Assembly (NCBI GenBank): GCA_017354895.1
Contig: CP071493.1
Location: 2,232,001 to 2,296,000, forward strand
Reading direction: 5' to 3'
Length of the DNA stretch: 64,000 nucleotides
Source: Podospora comata
Lineage: Eukaryota > Ascomycota > Sordariomycetes > Sordariales > Podosporaceae
The translations under genes were made by a program, and so were the position numbers. The stretch's first letter is position 1. The number at the start of each line of letters is the position of its first letter. Under the pieces are notes generated by a model. That model was not told the origin of the DNA. It did no database searches and was given only the letters and a program-made list of their open reading frames with translations. Positions 22,347 to 33,026 of this stretch are shown here, in pieces.

Positions 22347-23441
22347 TCAGAGGTAACTCCCCTTCTGAAACCTCCCCCCAAAATTCGCCGCCTTGTTCAA
22401 CAACTCCCTCTTCTGCTTCCCGCTCACCACCCCACCAACCTTCATGTCCTTCTCCCAGCTAAAAGCCCTCTTGCTCGGGTCATCCTCTTCCTCCTCTTCC
22501 TTCCCACTCCCACTCTTTGCCTTTCTTTCAGCCTTCCTAGCCTGGTGCTGCTCTACCAGACTCTTACCCCTCGTTTGCTCGGTATAAGACTTGATTCTGG
22601 CTTCATCCTCGGCCGTCCGTTTTGACGGCCCGGCTGATGGACCGATGGGTTGTTGAGGGGTGTTGGATGGGTCGTCTCTACCTAGCACGGCATTGGCGAG
22701 GCGACGACGCTTTTCCTCAGGGGTCTCGGTCCATATTGAGGATACCCCGGAGGAAGACTTGGATTCTGTGACGGCGCGGGGGCCCGTGTTGAATTTGCGG
22801 GCTTTGAGCTTGGTTGGGTCTGGGGCGCGGTAAGAGGTTTCTGTTGGAGGGGCTATCATCCAGGAGTCGCGTTTGGGGGCCGCTTCTGGTTCCGTGTAGG
22901 CAGGTAGGGAGGAACCCTGGGGGGTTGGGCGGGAGGGGACGGAGTCGGGGAGGGCGGGGCAGTAGTCGTCGTCTGAGTCCGAGTCGGAATCGGGGTTGGT
23001 GGTTGGGCGAGTTGAGAGGGGTGCTGGGGGAGGAGCGGGGCCGAGGACTCGGCGGGGTGGAGGGGATGGTTTTGATGAGGGTGGGAGGGCTGGGCCTGGG
23101 GAGTCGGAATCGGAGTCGTCGAGGGGGATCTCGTCGTTGTTTGTTGGTGGGAGGGTTGGCCCTACTGATGGACGGGAGGGACCGATGGATGGCTTTGCGA
23201 CGGTGGGATTGAGTGGATTTGATGGGTTTTCTGATGGGGGGAGCGACGGTCCTATTGATGGCTTTGTGGGAGGTGGCGCGCCGGGACCAAACCCATCGTC
23301 GGAGTCGTCATCTAGGGGTATTTCATCATCGTTGTCACGTCGCGAGACTTTGGGTGGAGGAGATGCTAGGAGGCCGTCGTCTTCTGGTATGCGCTTGCGC
23401 TTTTGAAGATGTGGTGGTAACTGGGGTCCGATGGAAGACAT
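22347..23441 (-). CDS. GPALPP-motif / DUF3752 protein
   Basis: Intronless; the start chosen at 23441 gives MSSIGPQLPPHLQKRKR and 364 aa. An upstream in-frame start at 23549 would add 36 residues without family character. The protein carries repeated SIGPxLPP/GPALPP-like motifs (IGPQLPP, IGPSLPP, VGPTLPP, GPALPP) in a Pro/Asp/Ser-rich N-terminal half. The C-terminal half is the conserved DUF3752 region (WMIAPP, RKFNTG, WTETPEEK, FSWEKDMKVGG, GGRFQKGSYL). The family is nuclear by context in other eukaryotes and of unclear function. It is divergent from VPS8 over 576 bp. Confidence 0.82.
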   Translation of the reverse strand: MSSIGPQLPPHLQKRKRIPEDDGLLASPPPKVSRRDNDDEIPLDDDSDDGFGPGAPPPTKPSIGPSLPPSENPSNPLNPTVAKPSIGPSRPSVGPTLPPTNNDEIPLDDSDSDSPGPALPPSSKPSPPPRRVLGPAPPPAPLSTRPTTNPDSDSDSDDDYCPALPDSVPSRPTPQGSSLPAYTEPEAAPKRDSWMIAPPTETSYRAPDPTKLKARKFNTGPRAVTESKSSSGVSSIWTETPEEKRRRLANAVLGRDDPSNTPQQPIGPSAGPSKRTAEDEARIKSYTEQTRGKSLVEQHQARKAERKAKSGSGKEEEEEDDPSKRAFSWEKDMKVGGVVSGKQKRELLNKAANFGGRFQKGSYL

Positions 23442-24017
23442 GATGACAGTCTCATATGACTGTTGACGAGTGAGTGCTTTGTTTGTGATGGGGTCCAATG
23501 CCTGGTTGAAGTTGAGAATAAGTTCGCGACAGCCAGGGGGATGATGCAAATGGTTCCAGTTGGGGTACTGCTGCTAGCTTATCGATAAGGCTGACAGCAC
23601 CACTAATTCAGGTGGCTGAGCTCGAGCAAGGATGTTGAACATGGGGGGTCTCTGGGAGGCCCGGGTAGCTGGGCTGCACGCGCAATTGCTCCACGACTTC
23701 CAAGGTTCCCAGCTCCCGTCGAATGCGCCAACCTTCCGAGGGGCCGCATCTCTTGATTCGCATGTACAGAATAGAGGGGGACTGAAGATTGAGACTGCTT
23801 CTTCCAAATGTACAAACTTTTCCAACTTCTGTCCTCAGCCCTAGAATTCTTTGCGCTGCCCCGCAGGCAACGAGGCGTCGTCCCGCCAAGCTTCAATACC
23901 CTGATCGAATCTACCCAAGAAAGCGAGTGATAGCCTTTCGGCGTCGAGTAAATACTTTTGCGCGACATACACATTTACGAGTCTTTGCGGAGCAATGCAT
24001 TCAGCAGCCAGCGCCAG
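23442..24017. promoter_or_regulatory. Divergent promoter region, GPALPP protein / VPS8
   Basis: 576 bp between divergent start codons. Next to VPS8 it contains a 9-codon upstream frame, ATG 23995 to TGA 24019-24021, whose stop overlaps the VPS8 start (ATGA). Confidence 0.55.
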
Positions 24018-27000
24018 ATGAGTTCGAGTCAAGCACAGGGCAGCAATGGCCCGGGAGACAATATGGCCGACATCCCAGAACTGGCCCCAGAAGCAGATGA
24101 TCACGGGCTAGGGTCGAGCTCTAGCGATGAGGAGACAATAAGAGGGGAGCGTGACGAAGACTATGTTGCTGAGGCCGCCATACTGGAGGAAGAGGAAGAG
24201 AACCGGCCAGCTGACGCTCCAATACCCACTGTCGAGGTCGATACCTCTGCTTCCATACCCAACCACTATCGTGGAATTGTTGGAGCTTCACAGGAGACTG
24301 CTTCGGAAGATGGGTCGACCGATGCTATACCCCGGTTGGCGGCAAGCCCTATGGGTTCCAACCTTTCTATTCCAGATGATACTCCGTCTGCTCAGGTGCG
24401 TTTTTGAAGAGTTGCTTGGTCTGGAACTGGTACTGACAGTTGCTGCAGGGCTCCGTCGTTTCCTCGATGGGTAGCAGTGTCTTGCCCTCCTTCACTCGCC
24501 GACCTGGTATGAGCCCAACGCCATCCTTCAGGCCGTTTGACCAGAGATTCCAATCTCGTATTGCCTCGCCACACCTAAGCTCTCCCCGACCGTCCTCACC
24601 TGCCTTTCTTGCTGGACATAGCCGAACAGTGTCTGTGAGCAGTCAGTTTCTACTCGATTCGGGTGAAACAGAGACGCCGTCTCCGCCATGGGAGGTTGTT
24701 AGGTGGACAAAGCTGAGAAAGCTAAATAGCCAGGCTTTCTCGGAGGCAGGAAAGAGAAATTTTGGAACTCCGACCTGTCTTGCCGTCACAGCAAATATCG
24801 TGATGGGGACATCAAAGGGCATAATCCTGGTTTTTGACTATAACCAAAATCTCAAGTTGATCATTGGTCCCGGAACAAAAGGTTCGCTTTGAGCCGCTCC
24901 TCCGGTACGAAAATCAAGGGCTAACTGGATGGCAGCTGTTGAGTCGGGTCCTATCACATCGATTGCCATTTCGGCAGACCATAGCACTATAGCTGGTGGA
25001 CACTCTAACGGCAATATCTTTACCTGGGACACCACCCGAGCGGCGAGACCGTTTCTTAGCATACCCCATCTGGACTCAACACAAGTCCAACGCAGAACGG
25101 CCGACGGTCATGTCTCCAATGTTGCTATCACTCACTTAGGATTTCTCGGAACACGCCACACAGCACTCGTTTCGGCCGACGACAGAGGAATGGCCTTTTC
25201 ACATCTCGCAACGCGGGGCACAGGAGCACTGGGAAGGACAGTGAAGACCACTCGCATTCTCGGGCGCTATCCAGACTCAAAACCACCTGTTGGAAAAACC
25301 CTCAAGCCCAGCACTGTACTAGGGTTTTCCTCATGTCCCCTTGGTAACGTCGAGATGGCTACTGACGGTATGGGTCTCACGGCGATGCTCACCCCCTATT
25401 TGCTCGTCATTGTCTCCACAACCCCTATCGCGCAAACTCAACACAAATCCGCCCGTCCAAAAGAGGTTGCAGCACACAGTGCCATGACCGGGTGCCTAGC
25501 TTGGTTTCCAGCTGTGAAGCTGAAGGTGCCGGATCCTGTTACTGGAAGTCAAATTTCCAAAGTGAAATTGGTGTACTGCTGGTCAAATGTCCTCACTGTA
25601 CTTGATGTGGATGAGATACCAGAAGACGACAAAGAAAAACTCCCAAGTCTCAAATTCAGAGCACGGAGCCGATGGACGTGTGAGGAATCGATCGCGGCTG
25701 TCCAATGGCTCAGCAGATCAGTTCTGACGGTTCTCACGATATCCCAACGGCTGATCGTGCTCGAAGATCGAAGCATGCGCATGACGGAGGCTTTTGACTT
25801 GATGGGCAAGCACATCTATCATGCAGATCTTTTTTCAAAACAGCTGAACCCACTGGTGGAACAACTGGATGAAGATGACGACTCGATGCATGGTGTCGTT
25901 GCTGACGCGTTCTACATGAGTTTCAAGGCGTATAAAAGCCGCCTGTTTCTCCTGGGATTCAATGATGTTTCGATAGGCGCTCTGTCCAACTGGGCTGATC
26001 GCTTGATCGCGTTGATGGAATCTGGGGACTATGTGGGGGCTATCCAACTTGCCACGTCCTACTACACAGGTGATGCTAATAAGCTCACCGTCGGACTTCC
26101 AGAAGATGCAAAACTCAGACACTCTATGGTCCAGGACAAGCTGATGGAAATCATGAGCGCCTCGCTCAAGTATGCATTTGGGCAGAGACAGAAGCGGAAA
26201 GACAGCGTTACAGACGCTCATCTGCAAGAGCTGGCCGAAACCTGCTTTGTAGCTTGCCAAAGCGTCGGGGACGAGGACTTTGTCTTTGACGAGATGTGGG
26301 AATGGTACGAAGATGCCGAGGTCGAAGGCATTTTCCTTGAGACTTTGGAGCCATACATCCTCGATGGATCTATTACGACGGTCCCTCCAGTTGTGGTCAA
26401 AGGCATGGTCACCCACTTTGTGAGCAAAGGGCTCGAAAGCCGCCTGGAGGAACTGATATGTCATCTGAACACCGCGACTCTCGATTTGGACCAAATCACC
26501 CTACTTTGCAAACAACACAGCCTTTACGACGCCCTTCTATATGTCTGGAATCAAGCCCTTCAAGATTTCATTACGCCCCTCCTCGATTTGCTGGCTTTAT
26601 TGGTACCATTGATGCAAAACGGCCGATATTCAGGCTCGGCAAACCCGATCGAGGATGATATTTATGGGGTCAATGCCCTCAAGATCTTCCCATATCTTTC
26701 ATATGTCCTCACGGGACGGGTGTACCCGACTGGTGAGGCCCTGTCAGAAGAGATCGCGCAGAGGGCAAAGGCTGAGCTTTATTGGCTTCTCTTTTCTGGC
26801 AAAAGCATTACCTGGCCTAAGGGCAGCAACAAGCGACTCCTTACGAAGCCTTCTCAGTCGCAGGAGCCGTCGTTTCCCTACCTCCGATTGATCCTTAACT
26901 TTGATGCGCCCAGCTTTCTGAGTGCCCTCAATGAAGCGTTTGAAGATTCCTTCCTCAACGATTCGCCCGAGAAGCAGGCGGCAACCGGCAGCCGACCACG

Positions 27001-29020
27001 AGATCTACCAGAAGAGCAAATCTTCGGGTTGACTGTAGACAGACAGTACATTGTCTCCATCCTGATGGAGATCATGAACTCGACCGACTACGAAACGACC
27101 GACACGATCTACCTTGACATGTTTATTGCGAGAAACCTCCCCAAATACCCACAATATCTGTTGTTTCCAGGCTCAACTCTTACCAAAGTGCTCGCGGGAC
27201 TCTGCAAGTTTCCCGGCCGAGACCTGGCCGAGGATGCTCAGCTGAGTGCGGAATACCTGCTTTCGGTATACCATCCACCAGATGTCAATGACTTGATTTC
27301 CCTTTTCAAGGAAGCTGGATTCTATCGCATTTTGAAGCGCATCTATAAGAACGACAAGCAATACGGGAAGCTCATTGAGACTTATTTTGACGACCCCGAA
27401 GACCAAGAAGCTGTGTTTAGCTGCATTGAGGTCTGCTTACGACCGCAAGCGGGCCTTACACGGCGGCAAGTACAGGATGTTCACCAAGTCATCAAACGGC
27501 ACGCGGCTCAGTTTGTCGAGATCGACCCTCCCATGGCAGCCAAAACCATTGCAAAGGTTGCGCCCGAGCTGCATCATGATGTCCTTCAAGCATCTGGTGA
27601 GCAACCGGGACTGCAATATTCGTATCTCAAGGCCATCCTGGAGCCACAGACTGAACAACGTCGTACTGGGTCACCAGATCGGGATTTGGTTGAGCAGTAT
27701 CTGCGGCTGATGTGCAGGTTTGATCCAGCACATGTGTCTGACTATGTTGGGCTGGTTCAGTCTACCAATCTACGGCTTGAAAACTTGCTTCCAACGATGG
27801 AGGAGACAGGCGTGATTGATGCGGCTGTCATACTGATGGCCAAGGAAGGTCAGGCTCAGGAGGCAATGGGTCGGTTGGTTAAGCACCTCGGAACACTAGA
27901 ATCTGCTCTCCAGGGTCTGCTTGCAGGTTCTGAACCTGAATCGAACACTGAGCAGCTTCATCAGTCTGTCGAGGAGCTGATGGAGGCCTTGAGGAGGTAC
28001 ATCCTAGTCGGCATCTGGCTTTGCCAGGGACAGACGGAGACTGTGCGGGAAGCCAATGCTGGTCGTCGACGGCAGAAGCCTACTCTTGACGATGCACTGT
28101 CTTCTGATGAGGCTCTCTGGCTTGATCTGATTGATATCGCGGTGCAGATCACCAAGCAGATCTCTACGGCCCTCCGGTTGTCTCCGGCAGAAACTCCCTC
28201 CGAGAACGAGAAGTCCAATCTACCATTAGGCGATAACGACAAAATCACCACTCTTCTCCGCTCTCTGGTGCAAAACACTTTTACCGCACTGCTCACATCT
28301 ACTTCAACCCCATCACCTTCCTCGACCACTACTGCCGGCATGGGCAGCAACCTGTCCTTTCTCCGAATCCTCAGGGCGTTCCTCACACGTGCGGCTGCCT
28401 CCTCTCCCAACTTGGCCGACCTTCGCTCCGTCTTGTCGTCCATTTTTGCGGCGTATGCGTATGAAGAGTCGATCCTGCGGCTGTCCAACCGGCTTCTTGA
28501 GCGGAGTTTGTTCGTCAGTGTCAACGAGGCGGTCGCGCTCCGGCAGCGAGGATGGCGACCACGAGGCTCAACCTGCGAGGCTTGCAGTCGGAGAGTGTGG
28601 GGTCCGGGGGTGGCTGTAAATGTGTTTGAAGCTTGGGAGGAGAAGCAAGCGGTGGAAGAGAAGAAGAGGAAATTGAGAAAGGCCCTGATGTCACCGAATG
28701 GCGATGTCGGTGAGGATGGGACAGGTGGTGACGAGGAAGAGGCTTATGTTGGCAAGGGCAAAGGGAAAGGAAAGGCACCTAGTCCCAGGTTAAGACAGGA
28801 AGATGGGGCGGTCGGTGATGGCGATGTTCAGACAGCTCAGGATCCCCGAGAGGGACGGTCTGATGAGGCTGGGGTTCCTAGGAGGAGGGAGCAGCCACCG
28901 TTGGGGCCGTTGGTCTTGCTTGCGTGTAGACATATTTACCACAAGAGCTGCTTGGAGGAGCTGTTGGCGAAGGATGGGCAGGTAAAGGAAAATGAGTATA
29001 GATGTCCTATTGACGGGTAG
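24018..29020 (+). CDS. vps8: Vacuolar protein sorting-associated protein 8, CORVET subunit
   Basis: Three exons, 24018-24395, 24449-24881 and 24936-29020, give 1631 aa. The N-terminal 150 residues are acidic and Ser-rich (disordered). A WD40-like beta-propeller follows (CLAVTANIVMGTSKG, then ITSIAISADHSTIAGGHSNG, HVSNVAITHLGFLG). The long middle is alpha-solenoid typical of VPS8, with conserved VDRQYIVSILMEI and TYFDDPEDQ. The C-terminus has a RING-like finger: CEACSRRVWG, then after a Lys/Glu-rich insert LLACRHIYHKSCLEELL and CPIDG. Known role: with Vps3 and the class C core it forms the CORVET tether that binds Rab5/Vps21 on early endosomes. Start at 24018 is the first ATG in frame and is overlapped by a short upstream frame. 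Confidence 0.92.
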
Positions 29021-29295
29021 AAGACTTGGGGAGACTTGGTGGGTGATACCAGGCATTTAGCTGTATATATTATGGATTTAATACGAGCCTGTTGGTTTGA
29101 CGAAAATGGGGTAAAATACCGTATTGGATGCACGCTGCTGTAACTTACGTTACCCATGTGCAGATCAGCGGGGCGCCCCAGAGTCTAGGCGCTCTTAACA
29201 ATCCGCCCAGCTCCTGATCTCAATTCTAGATCTCGCCTTTCTATCTTGCAACAAACACGCCTCACAGCATCTCAATCCCTCCACATGCCGTCAGA

Positions 29296-30267
29296 ATGTC
29301 GATAACATCCGAAGAAGAAGTCGAAGAGGACGCGCCTCCCCTCTCCGACTCACCCTCCCACAACGACTCTTCCGACTCCAACAACGGCAGCGGCAGTCCA
29401 CATCAACACCACAACCACAATCACGACCACAACAATGGCTCAATCTCCCCCTCCGCCACCTCCCACCCAGGCTCCGACTACGAAGGCGAATACCTCTCCG
29501 AGTCAGACCTATCAGAAGAAGACGACGACGACGAAGACGACGGCAACCCAAATTCTTTCCCCCCTGCGGCCCCCTTTTCGCAACACACCTTCGCGCCCCC
29601 GTTCTACGGCCGTCCGCCAACACCCCTACCCCCATCTCCCTCTTTAACATCCCTGTTGCGACCCTCCAGACCAACAACCCCCGACGCCTCGGACGACGAA
29701 CACGCCGAACCACTACCTAGGGCGAGGCCAAAAGTGCCGACGTATGAATACTACGGCTTCGTGCTGTATCTCTTCTCCAGCCTCCTGTTCCTCTTTTACC
29801 TGCTCTGGAGCTACCTCCCGTCGCCGTTTTTGCACGCGTTGGGGATATACTACTACCCTAACCGGTGGTGGTCGTTGGCGGTGCCGAGTTTTATCGTCAT
29901 GTTGCTGGTGTATATATACGTGGCGTTGGCGGCGTATAATGTGGAGATATTGACGCTGCCGATGGGGAGCATAGAGACCGTGGTTGATGAGGCGGCGCAG
30001 GTGGCGGTTGTGGATAGTCGGGGGAGGATAAGGGCTGTTGGGAAGCGGGGGAGGGATAGGGGGGAGGGGCATAGGAGGAAGGGGTCGGGGAGGAGTAATA
30101 GGGATGAGGAGGGGGGAGGGGGGCAGCATGGGGGGTTGGATTGGAGGGAGGTTTGGAATGAGGGGACGGATGCGGTGATGGATGTGCCGCTGGCGGGGGT
30201 TTGTGAGGTGCTTTATGGGTATGGGGGGGAGGAAGAAGGGGATGGGGATGTTATTACGAGGGTTTAA
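29296..30267 (+). CDS. PIG-P domain protein, GPI-GlcNAc transferase subunit (Gpi19-like)
   Basis: Intronless, 323 aa. The first 145 residues are acidic, Ser/His/Asn-rich and disordered. The PIG-P core (about 148-240) has YEYYGFVLYLFSSLLF (TM1, about 153-173) and YYPNRWWSLAVPSFIVML (leading into TM2, about 191-214), the diagnostic P-x-RWWS-x-AVPS signature. A basic then Gly-rich insert and a conserved acidic tail (EGTDAVMDVPLAGVCEVLYG) close it. Known role: subunit of the ER complex that adds GlcNAc to phosphatidylinositol, the first step of GPI-anchor synthesis. A 6-codon frame (ATG 29285, TAA 29303-29305) overlaps the start. Long tails are usual in filamentous fungi. Confidence 0.88.
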   Translation: MSITSEEEVEEDAPPLSDSPSHNDSSDSNNGSGSPHQHHNHNHDHNNGSISPSATSHPGSDYEGEYLSESDLSEEDDDDEDDGNPNSFPPAAPFSQHTFAPPFYGRPPTPLPPSPSLTSLLRPSRPTTPDASDDEHAEPLPRARPKVPTYEYYGFVLYLFSSLLFLFYLLWSYLPSPFLHALGIYYYPNRWWSLAVPSFIVMLLVYIYVALAAYNVEILTLPMGSIETVVDEAAQVAVVDSRGRIRAVGKRGRDRGEGHRRKGSGRSNRDEEGGGGQHGGLDWREVWNEGTDAVMDVPLAGVCEVLYGYGGEEEGDGDVITRV

Positions 30268-30868
30268 ACAGAGCGGGCGTTTGTTTTTGTAATGATACCC
30301 TTTTGTTTGTGTGGAACTAGTGGCGTACTTCGGTCTTGGAAGGGGAAGCAACTTGGCGAAGTGCAGAAGGACTTTGATGTTATTGTGGATAGTTGGATGC
30401 TATTGAGGATGACATAAAAGTTCTTCTGGGCTTTGATATGTTGCACTTTCCATGCTTTTATAGTTCCAAGGCCGAAGTAGGCTAAAGTTGTCAACCTAGT
30501 CAAATATATAGCGAGCGTTGATTGAGAAAATAGCGGGAATTGATTACATTGAGTATTTAACGATGATGGTGTAGATGCGGGGCACCCACTACAGCAGCAA
30601 CACAACGTCGTGGAAATAGCAAGGAATAAGCAATTGAACGTCGGCACAAGATTATTCTACATAAAGAGTTTGGGGGATTGTGTATAATACATCACGCAAG
30701 GCCGAACATCCGTAAGTAAGCACGCTGAGGAGTCACAAGTGGGGTACGTTCGATCAGAGAGGAGGGAAGGAGGGCAAGCCGATGAACATCAACTACCTCG
30801 TATCCAGCATTTCCCGCCAAACAGTTAAACCTCGTGAGCCTCACAACCTATTCAAAGACACAAGCAAA
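30268..30868. other. Intergenic region before the D-serine dehydratase gene
   Basis: 600 bp with T-rich and A-rich patches. An in-frame alternative start for the next gene lies at 30782. No other gene seen. Confidence 0.5.
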
Positions 30869-31767
30869 ATGGATTCACCCACGTCCGATGCCTCCCTCAA
30901 GGAGCAGCTCAAAAGCAGATTCGTGGGCAAGACACTCGACCAAGTCCCCACCCCGTCAGTGATCCTCGATCTGGCCAAAGTCGAGACGAACTGCAATGGA
31001 ATGCTGGAAGCGACGGAGAAACTTGGTCTGCTCTGGCGGGCTCACATAAAGACGCACAAGGTATAAATCGTCGTTGAGAATAAGTCGCCGGTCATGAGCT
31101 GACATTGTTCAGACAACAGAGCTCACCCGCCTCCAAGTCGGCAATGACAAGTCCACTCCTGTGAACATTGTCGTCTCAACCATCATCGAAGCAGAGAATA
31201 TCCTCCCATTGCTGAAAGAATACCAGTCCAAGGGGAGAAAAGTCAACGTGCTCTTCTCCTTTCCCCTCTTCCCTTCCGCGGCCTCTCGACTAGCCGATCT
31301 ATCTGCGCAGTTAGGACCGGATTCCATCTCTCTTATGATTGACCACCCTGACCAACTCGTTTCTGCCGCAACTATTGCTCACACAACGGGTGCCTACCCC
31401 CCTCTGGTGTTCATCAAGATTGACGGTGGCTACCACCGAGCAGGCGTACAGCCCTCTCCCAGTTTTGCCACGGGGGAGTCAACCCAGGGGGACAGCAGCC
31501 ACCCTTCCGAAGTCCTCATCGACGCCGTTCTCGAAGCGGAGAAACAAAACAAGTGTGTCTTGCACGGGGTGTACATCCACGCAGGCCACAGCTACGGCAC
31601 CAGGACTGACTGGGCTGCATTGGGCTATCTAGCCCAAGAATTCCAAATCTGTCTCGACTTTGCCGAAGCCATCAGAAAACGAAGCCCAGGGCATAAGCTA
31701 GTCCTTTCCGTTGGTGCGACACCTACCGCAACCACCATCCAGCACCCTAGCATCATCTCATCTGGTG

Positions 31768-31801
<34 letters not shown>

Positions 31802-32465
31802 CGGTGATAGTTCAGTTCAGAAACTAAAAGAATTCATCACCGCCCAGTCAAAAAGAGAAAACCCATTCAGCCTTGAAGTCCACGCCGGGGTTTAGTATGT
31901 CCCTCCCTGCCCCCTATTCCTCGGTACTCAGCTAACACCCCCAAGTTCAACCCTCGACCTCCAACAACTCGCCACCCACGCCCGGGACTCATCCCTCCTC
32001 AAGGCTGACGACATCGCCATCAGTGTCCTAGCAGAAATAGCCTCCCTCTACCCCTCCCGCGGCAAAAACTCCACCACCGAAGCCCTCATCAACGCAGGCT
32101 GCCTCGCCCTCGGCAGAGAACCCGTCACCGACAAGGGCAGCATCCCCGGAGTGGATTACTCGGGCTGGGGCTTTCTTATGCCCTGGGGCGGTAACCTCAC
32201 CTCTAACCCCACCCCAGGTCCTGACTTTCCCCGTGTTCACCCCGGTTGGCAAGTGGGCAAAGTCTCCCAGGAACATGGCATCTTGGTGTGGGATGGGAAA
32301 CCCGAAGACGAGATCCCGCTGCAGTATGGACAGAGGGTGAGAATCTGGCCTAATCACAGCTGCATCGCGGGCGCGTGCTTTGATTGGTATTTGATCGTGG
32401 ACAGTAGGAGCAAGGGGAGGGAGGACGAGGTGGTGGATGTTTGGCCTAGGTGGAGGGGATGGTAG
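30869..32465 (+). CDS. D-serine dehydratase-like, PLP-dependent (DSD1 family)
   Basis: Three exons, 30869-31060, 31113-31894 and 31946-32465, give 497 aa. The N-terminal fold-type III (alanine racemase-like) barrel starts with DQVPTPSVILDL and has the PLP-lysine region AHIKTHK near residues 58-64. FIKIDGGYHRAG and GVYIHAGHSYGT are further conserved barrel strands. The C-terminal domain ends with WPNHSCIAGACFDWY, whose H-x-C pair matches the zinc site of yeast Dsd1. The expected reaction is D-serine to pyruvate and ammonia; D-threonine is also possible. A perfect (AAC)11 run inserts eleven Asn residues in a variable loop. An in-frame ATG at 30782 would add 29 residues; I prefer 30869 because the extension shows no conservation signal I recognise. 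Confidence 0.87.
31770..31802 (+). repeat. (AAC)11 coding microsatellite
   Basis: Eleven AAC codons in frame within the D-serine dehydratase gene, encoding poly-Asn. Length is likely to vary between strains. Confidence 0.95.
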
Positions 32466-33026
32466 GTAGAGATTGTGATCACGAAACCAAGTGTCGATGA
32501 GAGGGAGCATACAATACTTTGCAGTATTTTTTTCTAAGAGCTAAAAACCCAGAACAAGGCTCGTTGAGCACCTGAAATGAAACAACAGTTAAAACCAGCG
32601 CTGGACCTTTTTAGAGACCACGGTCTTTTCCCCTACGCTGACTCCTCATTCGATCAAAGAGAGGTGCCCCCGGAATAATCCACCCCCCCTTCTTTCACTT
32701 GGCTCATTCAAATTTCACATAACGCCAACGCATGCCCTACCCCTACCCCTACGCCCTTACGCCACCCCCCCTTGGAGGTGCTTCATCCCTCTACTGCTTT
32801 TCCTCCTCCTCAGCTACTTTCTTCCTCTTCCCCTTCCCCTCCTCCCTGCTTGCCTCTTCTCCTCCTTGACTTTTTTCCACTTCCTTTTCTTCTCCTCCTC
32901 GACCTCCTTCGTCTTCTTTTCCTCATCCTCCTCCAGGGCTTCGCTTACCTTCAAGCATACACCGTTGCGAGTTTTTTTCTGACATCTTCACCTTCCTCTC
33001 CATCAAAGTCGGGTTGGCCGACCACC
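32466..33026. other. Convergent 3' flanks with a pyrimidine-rich tract
   Basis: 561 bp without a clear gene. From about 32795 to 32945 the plus strand is nearly all C and T. On the minus strand this is a GA-rich stretch just after the ARP4 stop, open for poly-Glu/Lys but not joined to a recognisable exon. Confidence 0.5.

Noticed and set aside
32795-32945. GA-rich minus-strand stretch as an extra ARP4 exon
   Set aside because: It follows the normal ARP4 C-terminus and stop; the encoded poly-Glu/Lys has no match to Arp4 proteins.
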